This document shows positions 26,124 to 35,724 of a DNA stretch of 64,000 bases, piece by piece. Origin of the DNA: Nostoc sp. 106C (lineage in GTDB: Bacteria > Cyanobacteriota > Cyanobacteriia > Cyanobacteriales > Nostocaceae); NCBI RefSeq assembly GCF_002154725.1, contig NZ_MTAW01000045.1, forward strand, positions 1-64,000, written 5' to 3'. Numbering within the stretch: position 1 is the stretch's first letter; every line of letters starts with the position of its first letter. The position numbers and the translations under genes were made by a program. The notes beneath the pieces are model-generated. The model made no database searches. It saw only the letters and a program-made list of their open reading frames with translations, and was not told the origin of the DNA.

Positions 26124-27413
26124 ATGACACTTGATAATAACCAAGGGCTTACCTACAAAAATTCCCAATCTGTGGGACAGTCAGGATTCTCACTGGCTGT
26201 TAACTCGAGTAATCCTTTTAATCACTCTGGGCTTAATTTCGGACAAAATCATGATGGTAAGAAGATTACTGCTGAAAGTAACAGAATTGGCGAGATTGTT
26301 CCGGGTCGAGTTGCCAACATTAAAGTGATTGGAGTGGGTGGCGGTGGTGGTAATGCCGTTAACCGCATGATTGAGTCAGATGTCAGTGGAGTGGAGTTTT
26401 GGTCAATTAATACTGATGCTCAAGCTTTAACTCTAGCAGGTGCTCCTAGTCGGTTACAAATAGGGCAGAAACTGACTCGCGGTTTAGGTGCAGGTGGTAA
26501 TCCTGCTATTGGCCAAAAGGCAGCTGAGGAATCACGAGATGAAATTGCTACAGCTTTGGAAGGTGCTGACTTGGTATTTATTACCGCTGGTATGGGAGGT
26601 GGCACGGGAACTGGTGCAGCCCCAATTGTTGCAGAAGTAGCAAAAGAAATGGGTGCTCTCACTGTAGGTGTTGTGACACGTCCATTCGTATTCGAGGGAC
26701 GCCGTCGTACTAGTCAAGCAGAGCAAGGCATTGAAGGGTTAAAAAGTAGGGTGGATACGCTGATTATTATTCCTAACAATAAACTTTTGGAAGTGATACC
26801 GGAGCAAACGCCTGTGCAAGAAGCGTTTCGCTATGCGGATGATGTACTGCGCCAAGGGGTGCAAGGTATTTCTGACATCATCACAATCCCTGGTTTGGTC
26901 AACGTTGACTTTGCCGATGTCAGAGCGGTAATGGCAGATGCGGGATCAGCATTAATGGGAATAGGAGTTAGTTCTGGGAAATCAAGAGCCAGAGAAGCCG
27001 CGATCGCGGCCATTTCTTCACCTTTATTAGAATGTTCTATTGAAGGAGCCAGAGGAGTTGTTTTTAATATTACTGGTGGTAGTGACCTTACCCTGCATGA
27101 AGTGAACGCTGCCGCAGAAACAATCTATGAAGTGGTTGATCCCAACGCCAATATTATTTTTGGTGCGGTGATTGATGACAGGCTTCAGGGTGAAGTACGG
27201 ATTACTGTAATTGCAACTGGGTTTACAGGTGAGCTACAAGCAGCACCACAACAAACTGTAGCGAATACAAGAGTTACAGCACCCCCACCAAAGCGTCCTG
27301 TATCACAGCCACCTGCTGCTAGCCCTCCAACACCAATTGCAGAGCCAAAAGAAAAACCTGTATTAGATATTCCTGATTTTCTCCAACGGCGGCGTACCCC
27401 ACCAAAAAATTAA
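26124..27413 (+). CDS. ftsZ: Cell division GTPase FtsZ
   Basis: A 429-residue tubulin homologue. The N-terminal extension of about 60 residues is typical of filamentous cyanobacteria. The core has [16 protein letters not shown], the GTP loop [16 protein letters not shown], the N/D residues of the T7 loop ([12 protein letters not shown]), and a Pro-rich linker ([12 protein letters not shown]). The C-terminal tail IPDFLQRRR binds divisome partners. It polymerises into the Z-ring. A second in-frame start downstream is possible, but the 26124 ATG is kept. Confidence 0.98.
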   Translation: MTLDNNQGLTYKNSQSVGQSGFSLAVNSSNPFNHSGLNFGQNHDGKKITAESNRIGEIVPGRVANIKVIGVGGGGGNAVNRMIESDVSGVEFWSINTDAQALTLAGAPSRLQIGQKLTRGLGAGGNPAIGQKAAEESRDEIATALEGADLVFITAGMGGGTGTGAAPIVAEVAKEMGALTVGVVTRPFVFEGRRRTSQAEQGIEGLKSRVDTLIIIPNNKLLEVIPEQTPVQEAFRYADDVLRQGVQGISDIITIPGLVNVDFADVRAVMADAGSALMGIGVSSGKSRAREAAIAAISSPLLECSIEGARGVVFNITGGSDLTLHEVNAAAETIYEVVDPNANIIFGAVIDDRLQGEVRITVIATGFTGELQAAPQQTVANTRVTAPPPKRPVSQPPAASPPTPIAEPKEKPVLDIPDFLQRRRTPPKN

Positions 27414-27828
27414 GTGGTGCCAGAATTGTGGATTTGAGATGGAATTTTCAGATCTGGTTGAGCGCTGTATACAAACTGCTGGGTATTGAGTTTCTTCAGG
27501 GCAGGAGTCAGCAATTCCGGATTCATCGCTGATATAGCTAATCACTGACGAAACTCTTCAACACTAAAAACAAAACCTCATGAACTTGGGCAGGAGTCTT
27601 TTGAACTCAGATGTCCTCTGGTGCGTTTGGGACAAAACTGTGAGGATCGAGGTTTTGAATAATACCATTGCTTTTTTACTCCTGTTAGCATTTGTCTTAA
27701 AAATGGGAAGACTAACCCAGCGAAGGCTGCACTTGCTTATTTAAGTTGGCGAGGGTGTTAGGAACATTACACTAGGTGTAGGCTTCCCTTAGGTAGAAGG
27801 CAAAGAAATTAGAAAAGGTAAATAATTT
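27414..27828. other. Intergenic region after ftsZ
   Basis: About 415 bp between convergent ftsZ and gshB. CAAAACCTC at 27571-27579 is inverted as GAGGTTTTG at 27649-27657, and gggcaggagtc occurs twice (near 27498 and 27588). No clear T-tailed terminator or gene is visible. Confidence 0.45.
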
Positions 27829-28809
27829 TTATTTTTTACTTTGTAGAGTCTGCTCAACCCATACCAGGACACGACGACCAAGGCTAGTACCATTTAATCT
27901 GTCGATCTCGCGAACTCCAGTTGGACTGGTTACGTTGACTTCGGTAAGGTAGCCGCCGATAACGTCAATACCTACAAAAATTAAACCGTCGTGGCGTAAG
28001 TTTTCGGCTATTTGGTTACAAATTTCATGCTCTCTTGAGGTAATTTCAGTTTGAGCAACTGTACCACCAGCTGCCATATTATTGCGAAAGTCACTGCCAC
28101 TAGACAGGCGATTGAGGGCACCAATCGGTTCGCCATTAAGTAAGATAATTCTTTTATCTCCGTCTTTTGCCTCTGGTAAGTAGGTTTGTACCATAACTGG
28201 TACTCGTCCTTGAAAAGTACTAAGTTCAACAATGGAGTTGAAATTGCGATCGCTTGATTGTAAAAATAAAATCCCTTCCCCAGCTTTGTTGCCTAATGGT
28301 TTAAGAACTGTTGCCCCTTTTGCTTCCACAAATTTCCTGATAACCTGCTTATCAGCACTCACTATGGTTTCTGGAATTACATTGGTAAATTGGAGGGCAT
28401 ACATTTTTTCGTTTGCACCTCGGATACCCTTTGGACTGTTAATTACTAAGGTTTTGTTTTGGTCGATGTAATCCAAAATGTAGGTTGCATAGAGGTAGGA
28501 ATCGTTGACTGGTGGATCTGTCCGCATAAATACAGCATCCATTGTTTCTAGGCAAGTTAAAGAACGTTGGGCGTCGCTCAACTTGTACCAAGGATTAACT
28601 GCAAAATAGCGTCCCTCAACCAACTGCACTGGTATAAGTTCTATTCGCTGTAAAATAGCCCAGGCTTTGCCCTCTACTACACTCAGCAGATTGGCCTGCG
28701 TTACCCAAACTTCGTGTCCTAGTATTTGCGCTGCTTCCATTAGGGCAACACTAGTATCATGGCATGGATCAAGCTGATGGATGGGATCAATGATAAAAGC
28801 TAGTTTCAC
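27829..28809 (-). CDS. gshB: Glutathione synthetase
   Basis: A 326-residue ATP-grasp enzyme that joins gamma-glutamylcysteine and glycine using ATP. Markers are MKLAFIIDPIHQLDP, MRTDPPVNDSYLYATYIL, VLKPLGNKAGEGI, VMVQTYLPEAKDGDKRIIL and the C-terminal DVIGGYLTEVNVTSPTG. The GTG at 28809 was chosen over 28827: GAGG lies eight bases upstream and the protein then starts as GshB normally does. It follows the glutaredoxin gene on the same strand by about 100 bp, a functional pairing. Confidence 0.95.
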   Translation of the reverse strand: MKLAFIIDPIHQLDPCHDTSVALMEAAQILGHEVWVTQANLLSVVEGKAWAILQRIELIPVQLVEGRYFAVNPWYKLSDAQRSLTCLETMDAVFMRTDPPVNDSYLYATYILDYIDQNKTLVINSPKGIRGANEKMYALQFTNVIPETIVSADKQVIRKFVEAKGATVLKPLGNKAGEGILFLQSSDRNFNSIVELSTFQGRVPVMVQTYLPEAKDGDKRIILLNGEPIGALNRLSSGSDFRNNMAAGGTVAQTEITSREHEICNQIAENLRHDGLIFVGIDVIGGYLTEVNVTSPTGVREIDRLNGTSLGRRVLVWVEQTLQSKK

Positions 28810-28928
28810 GCTTTTTGCCTCAATCACCAGGAAAATTAACGTTATTCAATTTAGATTATCCCCTGATGTTTCAGCTGATTTACAATTACTTCTATTGTCA
28901 AAAAGCGTAATTCTAATAATTTGTCCTT

Positions 28929-29201
28929 CTATACACTATTGCTAGAAGTTAGTAGCTCATCTAGCTTGCCTTGGCTTTCTAAAGCATGAATATCATCACA
29001 ACCACCAATATGATTGTCATTGATAAAAATTTGTGGTAAAGAGCGTCTTCCATGTGCTCGTTGAGCCATTTTAGCCCGCGCTGTCTCATCTCCGTCGATG
29101 CTGTATTCGATAAATTTTACTCCCTTATTATTCAGCAAATTTTTCGCCCGGATACAAAATGGGCAAGTCCTCCAGGTATAAATTTCTACTTTAGCTGCCA
29201 T
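28929..29201 (-). CDS. grxC: Glutaredoxin 3 (GrxC type)
   Basis: A 90-residue dithiol glutaredoxin: VEIYTWRTCPFCIRAKNLL with the CPFC active site, then RRSLPQIFINDNHIGGCDD for glutathione binding. The ATG at 29201 (MAAKVEIYTW) gives normal family length; the frame extending to 29327 adds 42 residues without similarity. It reduces disulfides using glutathione, and gshB is directly downstream. Confidence 0.95.
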   Translation of the reverse strand: MAAKVEIYTWRTCPFCIRAKNLLNNKGVKFIEYSIDGDETARAKMAQRAHGRRSLPQIFINDNHIGGCDDIHALESQGKLDELLTSSNSV

Positions 29202-29629
29202 AACGTCCTCAACTTGATTTAATATTCTTAATTTTAGAACGTTGGCACTGGCTGTAGTTGCTTTATTAAATTTTGGGTTAAATTTCAAAAGTACCCTAAC
29301 AGATCTGCACAAATAAAGGTTAGTCAATAGTCGATAGACTTTTAGCTATAGACTCTTGACTAATGTTATGTTTGCACCAGGTTCCTTAATCAACTGATAT
29401 TATTCCAGTTTAAATACTTGTAGCCTCAGCAACTATACGGTGATTACTCTGCTCTCAAATTATGCTTAAGTATTAACCGCTACTAACAATGGAATTAGCT
29501 AACCGTAAAAGGTATAGCTTGCTTCTTTCCAACGTACCAAGGCAAGCAGGATTCTTGTTATATTATTAGTTATTCAAAAAATTAGTTTTATCAACTTAAT
29601 GGATGATTATTTCCAAAATTTAGCAACAT

Positions 29630-29692
29630 GCACCGGATAAGGTGGCTCAACATGTTATGAATTTATGTTAAAGACTCTCCTATATCCGGTGC
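29630..29692 (-). terminator. Long-loop hairpin beyond the PEP-CTERM gene
   Basis: GCACCGGATA (29630-29639) and TATCCGGTGC (29683-29692) are perfect inverted repeats around 43 bases. The structure starts 32 bases after the gene ending at 29724. A smaller stem (CTCTC/GAGAG) lies between. The long loop makes a simple intrinsic terminator uncertain; a small repeat element is equally possible. The rest of 29202-29723 shows no gene. Confidence 0.45.
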
Positions 29693-29723
29693 TTCATAGT
29701 GTCTCTCTGTAAGAGAGTAGAAT

Positions 29724-30542
29724 TTAAACTTGTACTAGCGCCTTTTTTTTCAAGACTTTCAGTGCGCTCACTGCCAATAAACCAAGAGCAGCATTTGTAG
29801 CAGGTTCAGGCACTTGTTGAGGTGGAGGTGGTGGTGAAGTATAGTAAGTACCTTGGTTTTTTGTAATACTAGGCTCATTCAAAGCCGTACCGTACTGGAA
29901 ACGAACGTTGTTAATGTTTTGGATGTTAAAGTTAGTAGACAGACCTGATAAAACAAATGTGGCAGAATCTTTGACGAACGTCCCCCCTGCTACGGCTGGA
30001 TTTGGACTATCGTAACCACTGATAATACCGTAATTGAATTGCTGTCCCCCACCCCCTTGGAAAATACCCAAGCCAGCAGTACCTATACCGTAGTTTTGAG
30101 TTATCCCAGGGAGCGCTGCTGAGCCATTACCAGTATTTGGCAATTTCCATTCATCAAGACTCTTAAGATCCACATTAGTTGTAGTGCTAGCACCATTGTC
30201 GGCAACTACTTTTGGAGCTATTGCTGAAGACAAGGATAAACCTGTGGGATTCCCTGTAATATCCCAGAACAGGGCTGTCAGAATATCAGAAGGTACTGTA
30301 GCACCTGGACCTGTATTAGTTAAGGTGACTTGCAATTTACCTTGACTAATCAGTGAGTCATCAAAGACAACTTTTGCGCCCAGAGCGTTAGTAGTTCCAC
30401 CTGAATTTGAGTTAGTTCCTGTTGCTGAAAAAGTCATAGTGGCAGCATTTGCTTTGGGTATTTGCCCAGCAGTAACCACAGCTAATGCTGATACGAAGTA
30501 GGTTAAATAACCTAATAATTGCTTGGAATATGGTTGAGACAT
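29724..30542 (-). CDS. Secreted PEP-CTERM-like protein
   Basis: A 272-residue protein. The N-terminal signal peptide ends near PKANAATM (an A.A cleavage site). The body is beta-rich and Gly/Asn/Thr-rich. The C-terminus has PPPPPQQVPEPATNAALGLL, then a hydrophobic stretch and KVLKKK, which is the PEP-CTERM sorting signal (VPEP, helix, basic tail). Such proteins are exported and handled by exosortase. No enzyme motif is seen; an envelope or matrix role is inference. Confidence 0.85.
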   Translation of the reverse strand: MSQPYSKQLLGYLTYFVSALAVVTAGQIPKANAATMTFSATGTNSNSGGTTNALGAKVVFDDSLISQGKLQVTLTNTGPGATVPSDILTALFWDITGNPTGLSLSSAIAPKVVADNGASTTTNVDLKSLDEWKLPNTGNGSAALPGITQNYGIGTAGLGIFQGGGGQQFNYGIISGYDSPNPAVAGGTFVKDSATFVLSGLSTNFNIQNINNVRFQYGTALNEPSITKNQGTYYTSPPPPPQQVPEPATNAALGLLAVSALKVLKKKALVQV

Positions 30543-31000
30543 TCGGATTTAACCTTTGTGTTGTAGCTTGAGGGTATTAAAATCTTTCAAAGTTGGTTTT
30601 GATGCACAACTAATTCTGAATATAAATTGGCACAAAAATTTGAGTCAGTCTACGGTTATTCTAGAACTTCATTTAAAATTTAATTGGGCAATAAATATTA
30701 GTTTTGTTATAGTGTATTGCTGAGATTTTGGTATTTTCACGGTGAGTATACAACTCTGAAACCTCAGTAAAATCTCGCTGTTGTTTTTGATGAATTTATT
30801 TTGAACTTAATTAATTTATCTTCAAAGATATGTCTTATAAAAAGATAGCTTAATCATTTCTAGTTAAATACTCAGAGACTCATTTAAGTAGGTAAGCTTT
30901 ATTTAACCTAAGATTTATTGTGGAGTAAAATTTTTCTGTTTTCTGCTTTCAAAGAAAATATATTACTTTTTTAAAGTCAAACTACTTATAGTATTTACAC
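30543..31000. other. AT-rich intergenic region
   Basis: These 458 bp hold the promoter of the PEP-CTERM gene and the 3' flank of the oxygenase gene. No frame, hairpin or repeat worth reporting was found. Confidence 0.45.
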
Positions 31001-31660
31001 TTAATTTGCTTTTCGATTAACCCAGCCGTTAATAGTAAAGCGGCTATCTGCAAAAACTTTAGAGGGGCAATTAACAGGAAGGACTTCGTGCATACAGCGG
31101 CTAAGGAAGAAGACAATGCTGTTATTACGAGGCTCAACTGTTTTGAAGGAATCTGAATTTATATAAAAGTTATGGGAAATTTGACTATCGTATATCAGCA
31201 ATTCACCACCAGAGAAATGCTTAGGTTCTCGATAAAAGTAATAAACGTAAGTGATTTCTCTAAGAACAGTTTCTGGACTACCATTATCATTATGAATTTT
31301 ATAATAGTTGCCATCATTATGTGCGGTTAGTTGGCTTTCAATATAACTTATAGGAAATGACAATAGCCCTAATTTAGTAATTACATCAGGTACAATCGCT
31401 TCTATTCGCTTTAAAATCGATTGGGAGAACTCAGGAAATGAGTAGAGTACCATTGATTGACGATAATTCATCGCGTTAGTGGAAGTACTGGTAGACACAA
31501 AATCTGCTTCTTTTCCAAGAACATAGTTGAGTAGCTGCTGATGTTCATCTGATGTTAAAAAGTTATCTATTTGTAGATACTCAGAAGATAAAACATCGAT
31601 ATTTGCAAGTTGAACTGCTTCTATTTGCTGTACTGAAATTTGAGGTTCTGTAGTCATCAT
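31001..31660 (-). CDS. 2-oxoglutarate/Fe(II) oxygenase, prolyl 4-hydroxylase-like
   Basis: A 219-residue double-stranded beta-helix enzyme. Iron ligands are H and D in YYKIHNDNGSPET and the distal His in FFLSRCMHEVLPV. Arg in FADSRFTINGWV is the likely 2-oxoglutarate anchor. FSGGELLIYD is typical of the P4H branch. It would hydroxylate a protein or small-molecule substrate using O2 and 2-oxoglutarate; the substrate is unknown. The gene stands alone. An ATG directly after the first is an alternative start. Confidence 0.85.
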   Translation of the reverse strand: MMTTEPQISVQQIEAVQLANIDVLSSEYLQIDNFLTSDEHQQLLNYVLGKEADFVSTSTSTNAMNYRQSMVLYSFPEFSQSILKRIEAIVPDVITKLGLLSFPISYIESQLTAHNDGNYYKIHNDNGSPETVLREITYVYYFYREPKHFSGGELLIYDSQISHNFYINSDSFKTVEPRNNSIVFFLSRCMHEVLPVNCPSKVFADSRFTINGWVNRKAN

Positions 31661-31703
31661 TTTTAACTAGGATTGAGAACGGGATAGCTTGAGTTTATTG
31701 AAC

Positions 31704-31795
31704 AGGACTTACGCAAGGACTACGATTTTACGTCATTACGAGCGAAGCGAAGTAATCGCAAAGGCTTAGTTTTTCGTCACGAGTGCGTAAGTCCT
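31704..31795. mobile_element. 92-bp MITE-like inverted-repeat element
   Basis: AGGACTTACGCA at 31704-31715 is exactly inverted at 31784-31795 (TGCGTAAGTCCT). The interior has ATTAC...GTAAT around gagcgaagcga. It carries no gene and lies between hflX and the oxygenase gene. Size and perfect ends fit a small non-autonomous repeat common in Nostoc-type genomes. Confidence 0.7.
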
Positions 31796-31828
31796 ATTGA
31801 AGTAGAAATATTCTTTACCTTTAATAGC

Positions 31829-31859
31829 AAATGCCGTAGTGATATTTACTACGGCATTT
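31829..31859. terminator. Hairpin terminator after hflX
   Basis: AAATGCCGTAGT and ACTACGGCATTT pair over 12 bp with a 7-base loop. The stem is 33 bases beyond the hflX stop at 31892. A TTTT run follows on the plus strand. It probably ends hflX transcription and blocks read-through from the other side. Confidence 0.7.
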
Positions 31860-31891
31860 TAACTAGAACACAAAACTTTATTTTTTAGTAT

Positions 31892-33484
31892 TTACCGAGA
31901 GTCAACAGCGTATTGAATCAGTTGGGTTAAGCGATGGCGGAGGGTTTCTAATCCTAAGCGCTCGCTAGCAGAAATAAACACTGCTAGAGGAAATTCTTCC
32001 CGAGCTAGAGCTAGGGTTTCGCTATTGACTTGATCTATCTTGTTAAAAGCAACCAATGCTGGTCCTGGAGTTACTGGCATTTGGGCCAAGATTTCTCTAA
32101 CTGCGCGAATATGGCTCAACCAAGCTGGATGAGACAAATCGACCAAATGTAGTAAAGCATCAGCTTCTGTGACTTCCTCCAAGGTAGCGCGGAAAGCGTC
32201 CATTAATGAAGCAGGCAATTCGTGTATAAATCCTACTGTATCTGTCAGTAGAATCTCTTGGGGTTCACCTGTCTCCGTATGGGGAATTACCAAGCGCCGT
32301 GTAGTGGGGTCAAGAGTGGCAAAGAGCTGGTCTGCTGTGTAAACTTCGGCATTAGTTAGGGCATTCAACAAGGTGGATTTGCCGGCGTTGGTATAACCAA
32401 CCAAAGCCACTGAGGGAACTTCCCGATGCTGTCGGCGCTGGCGTAAGCGGGAACGATGTGCTTGCAACTGGTTAACTTCTTGTTGCAATCGAGAAATGCG
32501 CCGCTGAATGGCACGGCGTTCAGTTTCGAGTTTTGTTTCACCAGGACCACGAGTACCGATACCACCACCTAACCGGGACATTGCTTGACCTCTACCAGTC
32601 AACCGCGGCAACATATACTCTAGCTGTGCCAGTTCTACTTGTAACTTACCAGCGCGGGACTGAGCGCGTTGAGCAAATATATCCAAAATTACTTCGGTAC
32701 GATCAACTACCCGTAAACCAATCTGCGCTTCTAGGTTGCGGACTTGGGCGGGTGAGAGGTCACGGTCAAATACGACAAGATTTGCCCCTAAGGTTTGGGC
32801 AGTTAGGGCAACTTCTTGCACTTTACCTTCACCGACTACTGTCTGGGGATGAATACGCGATCGCTTTTGTTGTACTGTCTGCAATACATCGCCCCCAGCT
32901 GTATCTACCAAGCGTGCTAATTCCGCCAAGGTATCGTGGAATGCTAGGGGAGTCATCTCATCTGTCATCACTCCCACAATGAGCACGCGATCGTGGTCAA
33001 TATCTACTTGCTGGGCGACAAATTCTCGCTGAAATTCTGCTTCTAGATTTTCAACTAAATCTAAAAAATCTTGCTGTGTCAGTTCATCCAAACTGAGAGG
33101 TGACGATACACTCCAGCTTGGAGATTGGACAGCACTCGACCCGACTTGAGATAAAGCTGCACTGGCAAGCAAAGCGTGAGACTCTTGGGGTGTTAAGTGA
33201 GCTAAATACGTTTCTTTGACGTACCCAGCAGCGCCGCCTCCTCGGCGTGTAAATCCTGTTCCCGTAATATTGAGTACAACCAAAGCGTCTAACCGTTGCA
33301 GTGCCATAGCTGTTAGTGCCGCCTCATTAGGCGGTTCTGGCTTCAAATGAGTGGCTATACAACGAATGCCACTAAGTCTTTCTGCACCATAACGGGGCAA
33401 TTCTAACGGTGGAATTTGCGTTTGACGCGGTGTGCCTACCCCTACACGAATCACTTGTCCGCGACGGTTGAGGTAGGCACACAC
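31892..33484 (-). CDS. hflX: GTPase HflX (start uncertain)
   Basis: A ribosome-associated GTPase. The Gly-rich segment before the G domain is SRLGGGIGTRGPGETKLE. G1 is VALVGYTNAGKSTLLNAL, G3 is LLTDTVGFIHELP and G4 is AFNKIDQ. The GTG at 33484 gives 530 residues, but the frame stays open and protein-like for about 51 more codons upstream (ETIYGNLQGLKSSQLKQL near 33634). There is no ATG, GTG or TTG at the expected place: the codon at 33635-33637 is ATA. The true start may therefore be a non-canonical codon, or a mutation or sequencing error is present. Confidence 0.93.
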   Translation of the reverse strand: MCAYLNRRGQVIRVGVGTPRQTQIPPLELPRYGAERLSGIRCIATHLKPEPPNEAALTAMALQRLDALVVLNITGTGFTRRGGGAAGYVKETYLAHLTPQESHALLASAALSQVGSSAVQSPSWSVSSPLSLDELTQQDFLDLVENLEAEFQREFVAQQVDIDHDRVLIVGVMTDEMTPLAFHDTLAELARLVDTAGGDVLQTVQQKRSRIHPQTVVGEGKVQEVALTAQTLGANLVVFDRDLSPAQVRNLEAQIGLRVVDRTEVILDIFAQRAQSRAGKLQVELAQLEYMLPRLTGRGQAMSRLGGGIGTRGPGETKLETERRAIQRRISRLQQEVNQLQAHRSRLRQRRQHREVPSVALVGYTNAGKSTLLNALTNAEVYTADQLFATLDPTTRRLVIPHTETGEPQEILLTDTVGFIHELPASLMDAFRATLEEVTEADALLHLVDLSHPAWLSHIRAVREILAQMPVTPGPALVAFNKIDQVNSETLALAREEFPLAVFISASERLGLETLRHRLTQLIQYAVDSR

Positions 33485-33889
33485 AGGCTGATTGATTTCT
33501 GTACTAATTGCTGCCAGACGCTGCGAAAACTCGGTCGTACTGATGCGATCGCCCGGTATGCGCTGGTGATATAGCCGCTGTAGTTGCTTCAGCTGGCTGG
33601 ACTTTAATCCTTGGAGATTTCCATAGATAGTCTCTATAGGCGTTTCTAACCAGTTAAATGGTCCCCCGAATCCTTCTATGTTTATTTTACAACATGCTTA
33701 GGGCTACAAGCTCTACCTGATGAGCATTACATTCTGATTTAGCGGGTTTAAGCTTGTAATTTAAAAACATTTTGTGGTATAATTATAAACTTTTTAATAT
33801 ACTGACCCACTTCTATAACTAGCTGAGAATAAAGTCTTTTGCGAAGAAATCTTACTTAGTAGATTATTGAAACTATAGTGGCTATATGG

Positions 33890-34013
33890 CAATACGGTTC
33901 GGTTAAGGGGAAAAGGGAAAAGCGGAAAGGTTTAAATTCACCCTTAACCCTTTTTCCCTTACCCTTTGCCCAAACTACAAGGGAAATGAAAAGTGCTTAT
34001 CCGAACTGTATTG
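33890..34013. mobile_element. 124-bp MITE-like element flanked by a 10-bp direct repeat
   Basis: The ends CAATACGGTTCGGTTAAG and CTTATCCGAACTGTATTG are 18-bp inverted repeats with two mismatches. Perfect direct copies of GGCTATATGG lie immediately outside (33880-33889 and 34014-34023), as expected of a target duplication. The interior is a purine run followed by its pyrimidine complement, so the whole can fold. A similar end (caatacggttcagt) occurs near 55190. No gene. Confidence 0.75.
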
Positions 34014-34086
34014 GGCTATATGGAAGATACTGACTTACAGTCGGTTGCTATGATTCATGTAAATTGTTGAATTTATTTTTAGTTCA

Positions 34087-34275
34087 ATGACTGAGTCAAG
34101 AGAAATTTGGTATGTGGTCAAGCGTCCTGCTGGTTCTTGCGAGATAGTCGCTAATGTAGTTTCTGGGGAAGCTAATCCAGACATCATAGAACAGTGGGGA
34201 CCTTTTACTTCTCAAGACGAGGCGATCGCCCGTCGTGTCGGATTGATTAGGGCTGGCAAATGCCAACCCCAATAA
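34087..34275 (+). CDS. Small cyanobacterial protein, 62 aa
   Basis: Starts MTESREIWYVVKRPAGSCEI and continues EQWGPFTSQDEAIARRVGLI. The compact alternating pattern looks like a real small folded domain (WYVV.R..G and WGPF.S..EA). No catalytic motif. It is convergent with the processing protease gene 19 bases away. Function unknown. Confidence 0.7.
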   Translation: MTESREIWYVVKRPAGSCEIVANVVSGEANPDIIEQWGPFTSQDEAIARRVGLIRAGKCQPQ

Positions 34276-34294
34276 ATTAGAAAATTTATAATTT

Positions 34295-35578
34295 TTAATT
34301 TTTACCTGTAGTTGTGGTGCCCCTAGCAGTAATTTGTTTGCCTAACACTTCTACTGCTTTAGCAAATTGAGGATCTTGTAGAGTAGCAAGTTTGTCACGC
34401 TCGTTTAGCCACAACTCTTGCCTTTGTGCATCGGTCAAATCCACCTTCACATCTGGATCAATCCCATGCTTATTAATATCTTTACCACTTGGGGTATGGT
34501 ATTTAGCAATTGTCACGGCTAATCCTGAGCCATCTTCTAGGGGGCGCACTGACTGTACCAAGCCCTTACCAAATGTTTGAGTTCCCACTAAAGTAGCACG
34601 TTTGTTGTCCTGCAAAGCTCCAGAGAGGATCTCACTAGCACTGGCTGAGCCTTTATCTACCAACACCACTAATGGCTTATTTGTTAAAGCACGTCCATTT
34701 GCTATTTCTCGCTCTTGCTCACCTTGGCGGTCAATAGTGGAGACGATGGTACCTGTATTCAGCCACATCCGCGCAATTTCCACACTGGAGAATAGTAGAC
34801 CACCAGGATTGCCACGCAAATCCAAAACATAACCAACAACTTGTTTGGTTTCTAAATTTTTGATGGCATTTTGCATTTCCTTGCCAGCATTAGCGCTGAA
34901 CTGGTTCAGACGGATATAGCCCAGATTCCCAGATGGGGTTTGTTTTTGCGAGTACTTAACTGGGTGAATTTCAATGCGTGCCCGTTGAATTTCAAAATCT
35001 TTGGTTTGACCACTACGCCGAATAGTTAGTTTTACCTTCGTTCCGGCTGCACCACGAATTAGGGATACTGCCTTGTTAGTATCCATTCCCTCAGTACTGT
35101 TACCGTCGATTTTGAGAATTTCATCCTTGGCTAAAATCCCAGCCTTAAATGCAGGAGTATCCTCAATGGGGGCAATCACAACGAGCTGTTTCGTTTTTTC
35201 ATCCTGACTGATTGTGATACCAATACCTGTTAGCTCGCCAGAGGTATCAACTTGCATATTTTTGAATTCCTCTGGGTTCATGAACCGGGTATAGGGATCA
35301 TCTAGCTTTTTCAGCATTTCCCGGATGGACTTATAAGCTTCCTCTTTATTACTGTAAGACTTACTTAGATATTCCTTCCGTACAGCCTGCCAATCTACCT
35401 GATTAAAAGTACCGTCTACGTATTGACGCTGAACAACTTGCCAAACTTCGTCTATCAATTCCTTGGGACTGTTATTTAAAGCCTGACCTCGTGAGTGAAT
35501 GCCAAGGCTTGTAATAGCAATAGTTGAGAGCGTCACTGCCGTAGCACCCAAAACCAGCTTACTTTTTGTAATCACCAT
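34295..35578 (-). CDS. Carboxyl-terminal processing protease (S41, CtpA/B type)
   Basis: A 427-residue protein with an N-terminal signal or anchor (LVLGATAVTLSTIAITSLG), a PDZ domain (about 105-190, GELTGIGITISQDE and AGILAKDEILKIDG) and an S41 catalytic domain. The catalytic Ser is in DKGSASASEILSGALQD and the Lys in FGKGLVQSV. The ATG at 35578 avoids a 22-residue extension. In cyanobacteria CtpA trims the D1 C-terminus in the lumen; CtpB and CtpC are paralogues, and which one this is cannot be decided here. Confidence 0.92.
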   Translation of the reverse strand: MVITKSKLVLGATAVTLSTIAITSLGIHSRGQALNNSPKELIDEVWQVVQRQYVDGTFNQVDWQAVRKEYLSKSYSNKEEAYKSIREMLKKLDDPYTRFMNPEEFKNMQVDTSGELTGIGITISQDEKTKQLVVIAPIEDTPAFKAGILAKDEILKIDGNSTEGMDTNKAVSLIRGAAGTKVKLTIRRSGQTKDFEIQRARIEIHPVKYSQKQTPSGNLGYIRLNQFSANAGKEMQNAIKNLETKQVVGYVLDLRGNPGGLLFSSVEIARMWLNTGTIVSTIDRQGEQEREIANGRALTNKPLVVLVDKGSASASEILSGALQDNKRATLVGTQTFGKGLVQSVRPLEDGSGLAVTIAKYHTPSGKDINKHGIDPDVKVDLTDAQRQELWLNERDKLATLQDPQFAKAVEVLGKQITARGTTTTGKN

Positions 35579-35724
35579 AATGACAGCTGCGCCAGAGGAG
35601 AAATTTTGTATAGTCAGTATGCTCAATCTAACACAGGGTATCACTGTAACAGACGAGCATGTATTCTTATTACAACAAAATACTTGGCAATCCGGCGACC
35701 ATAAGGGTCGCCGTTACTAAAACT

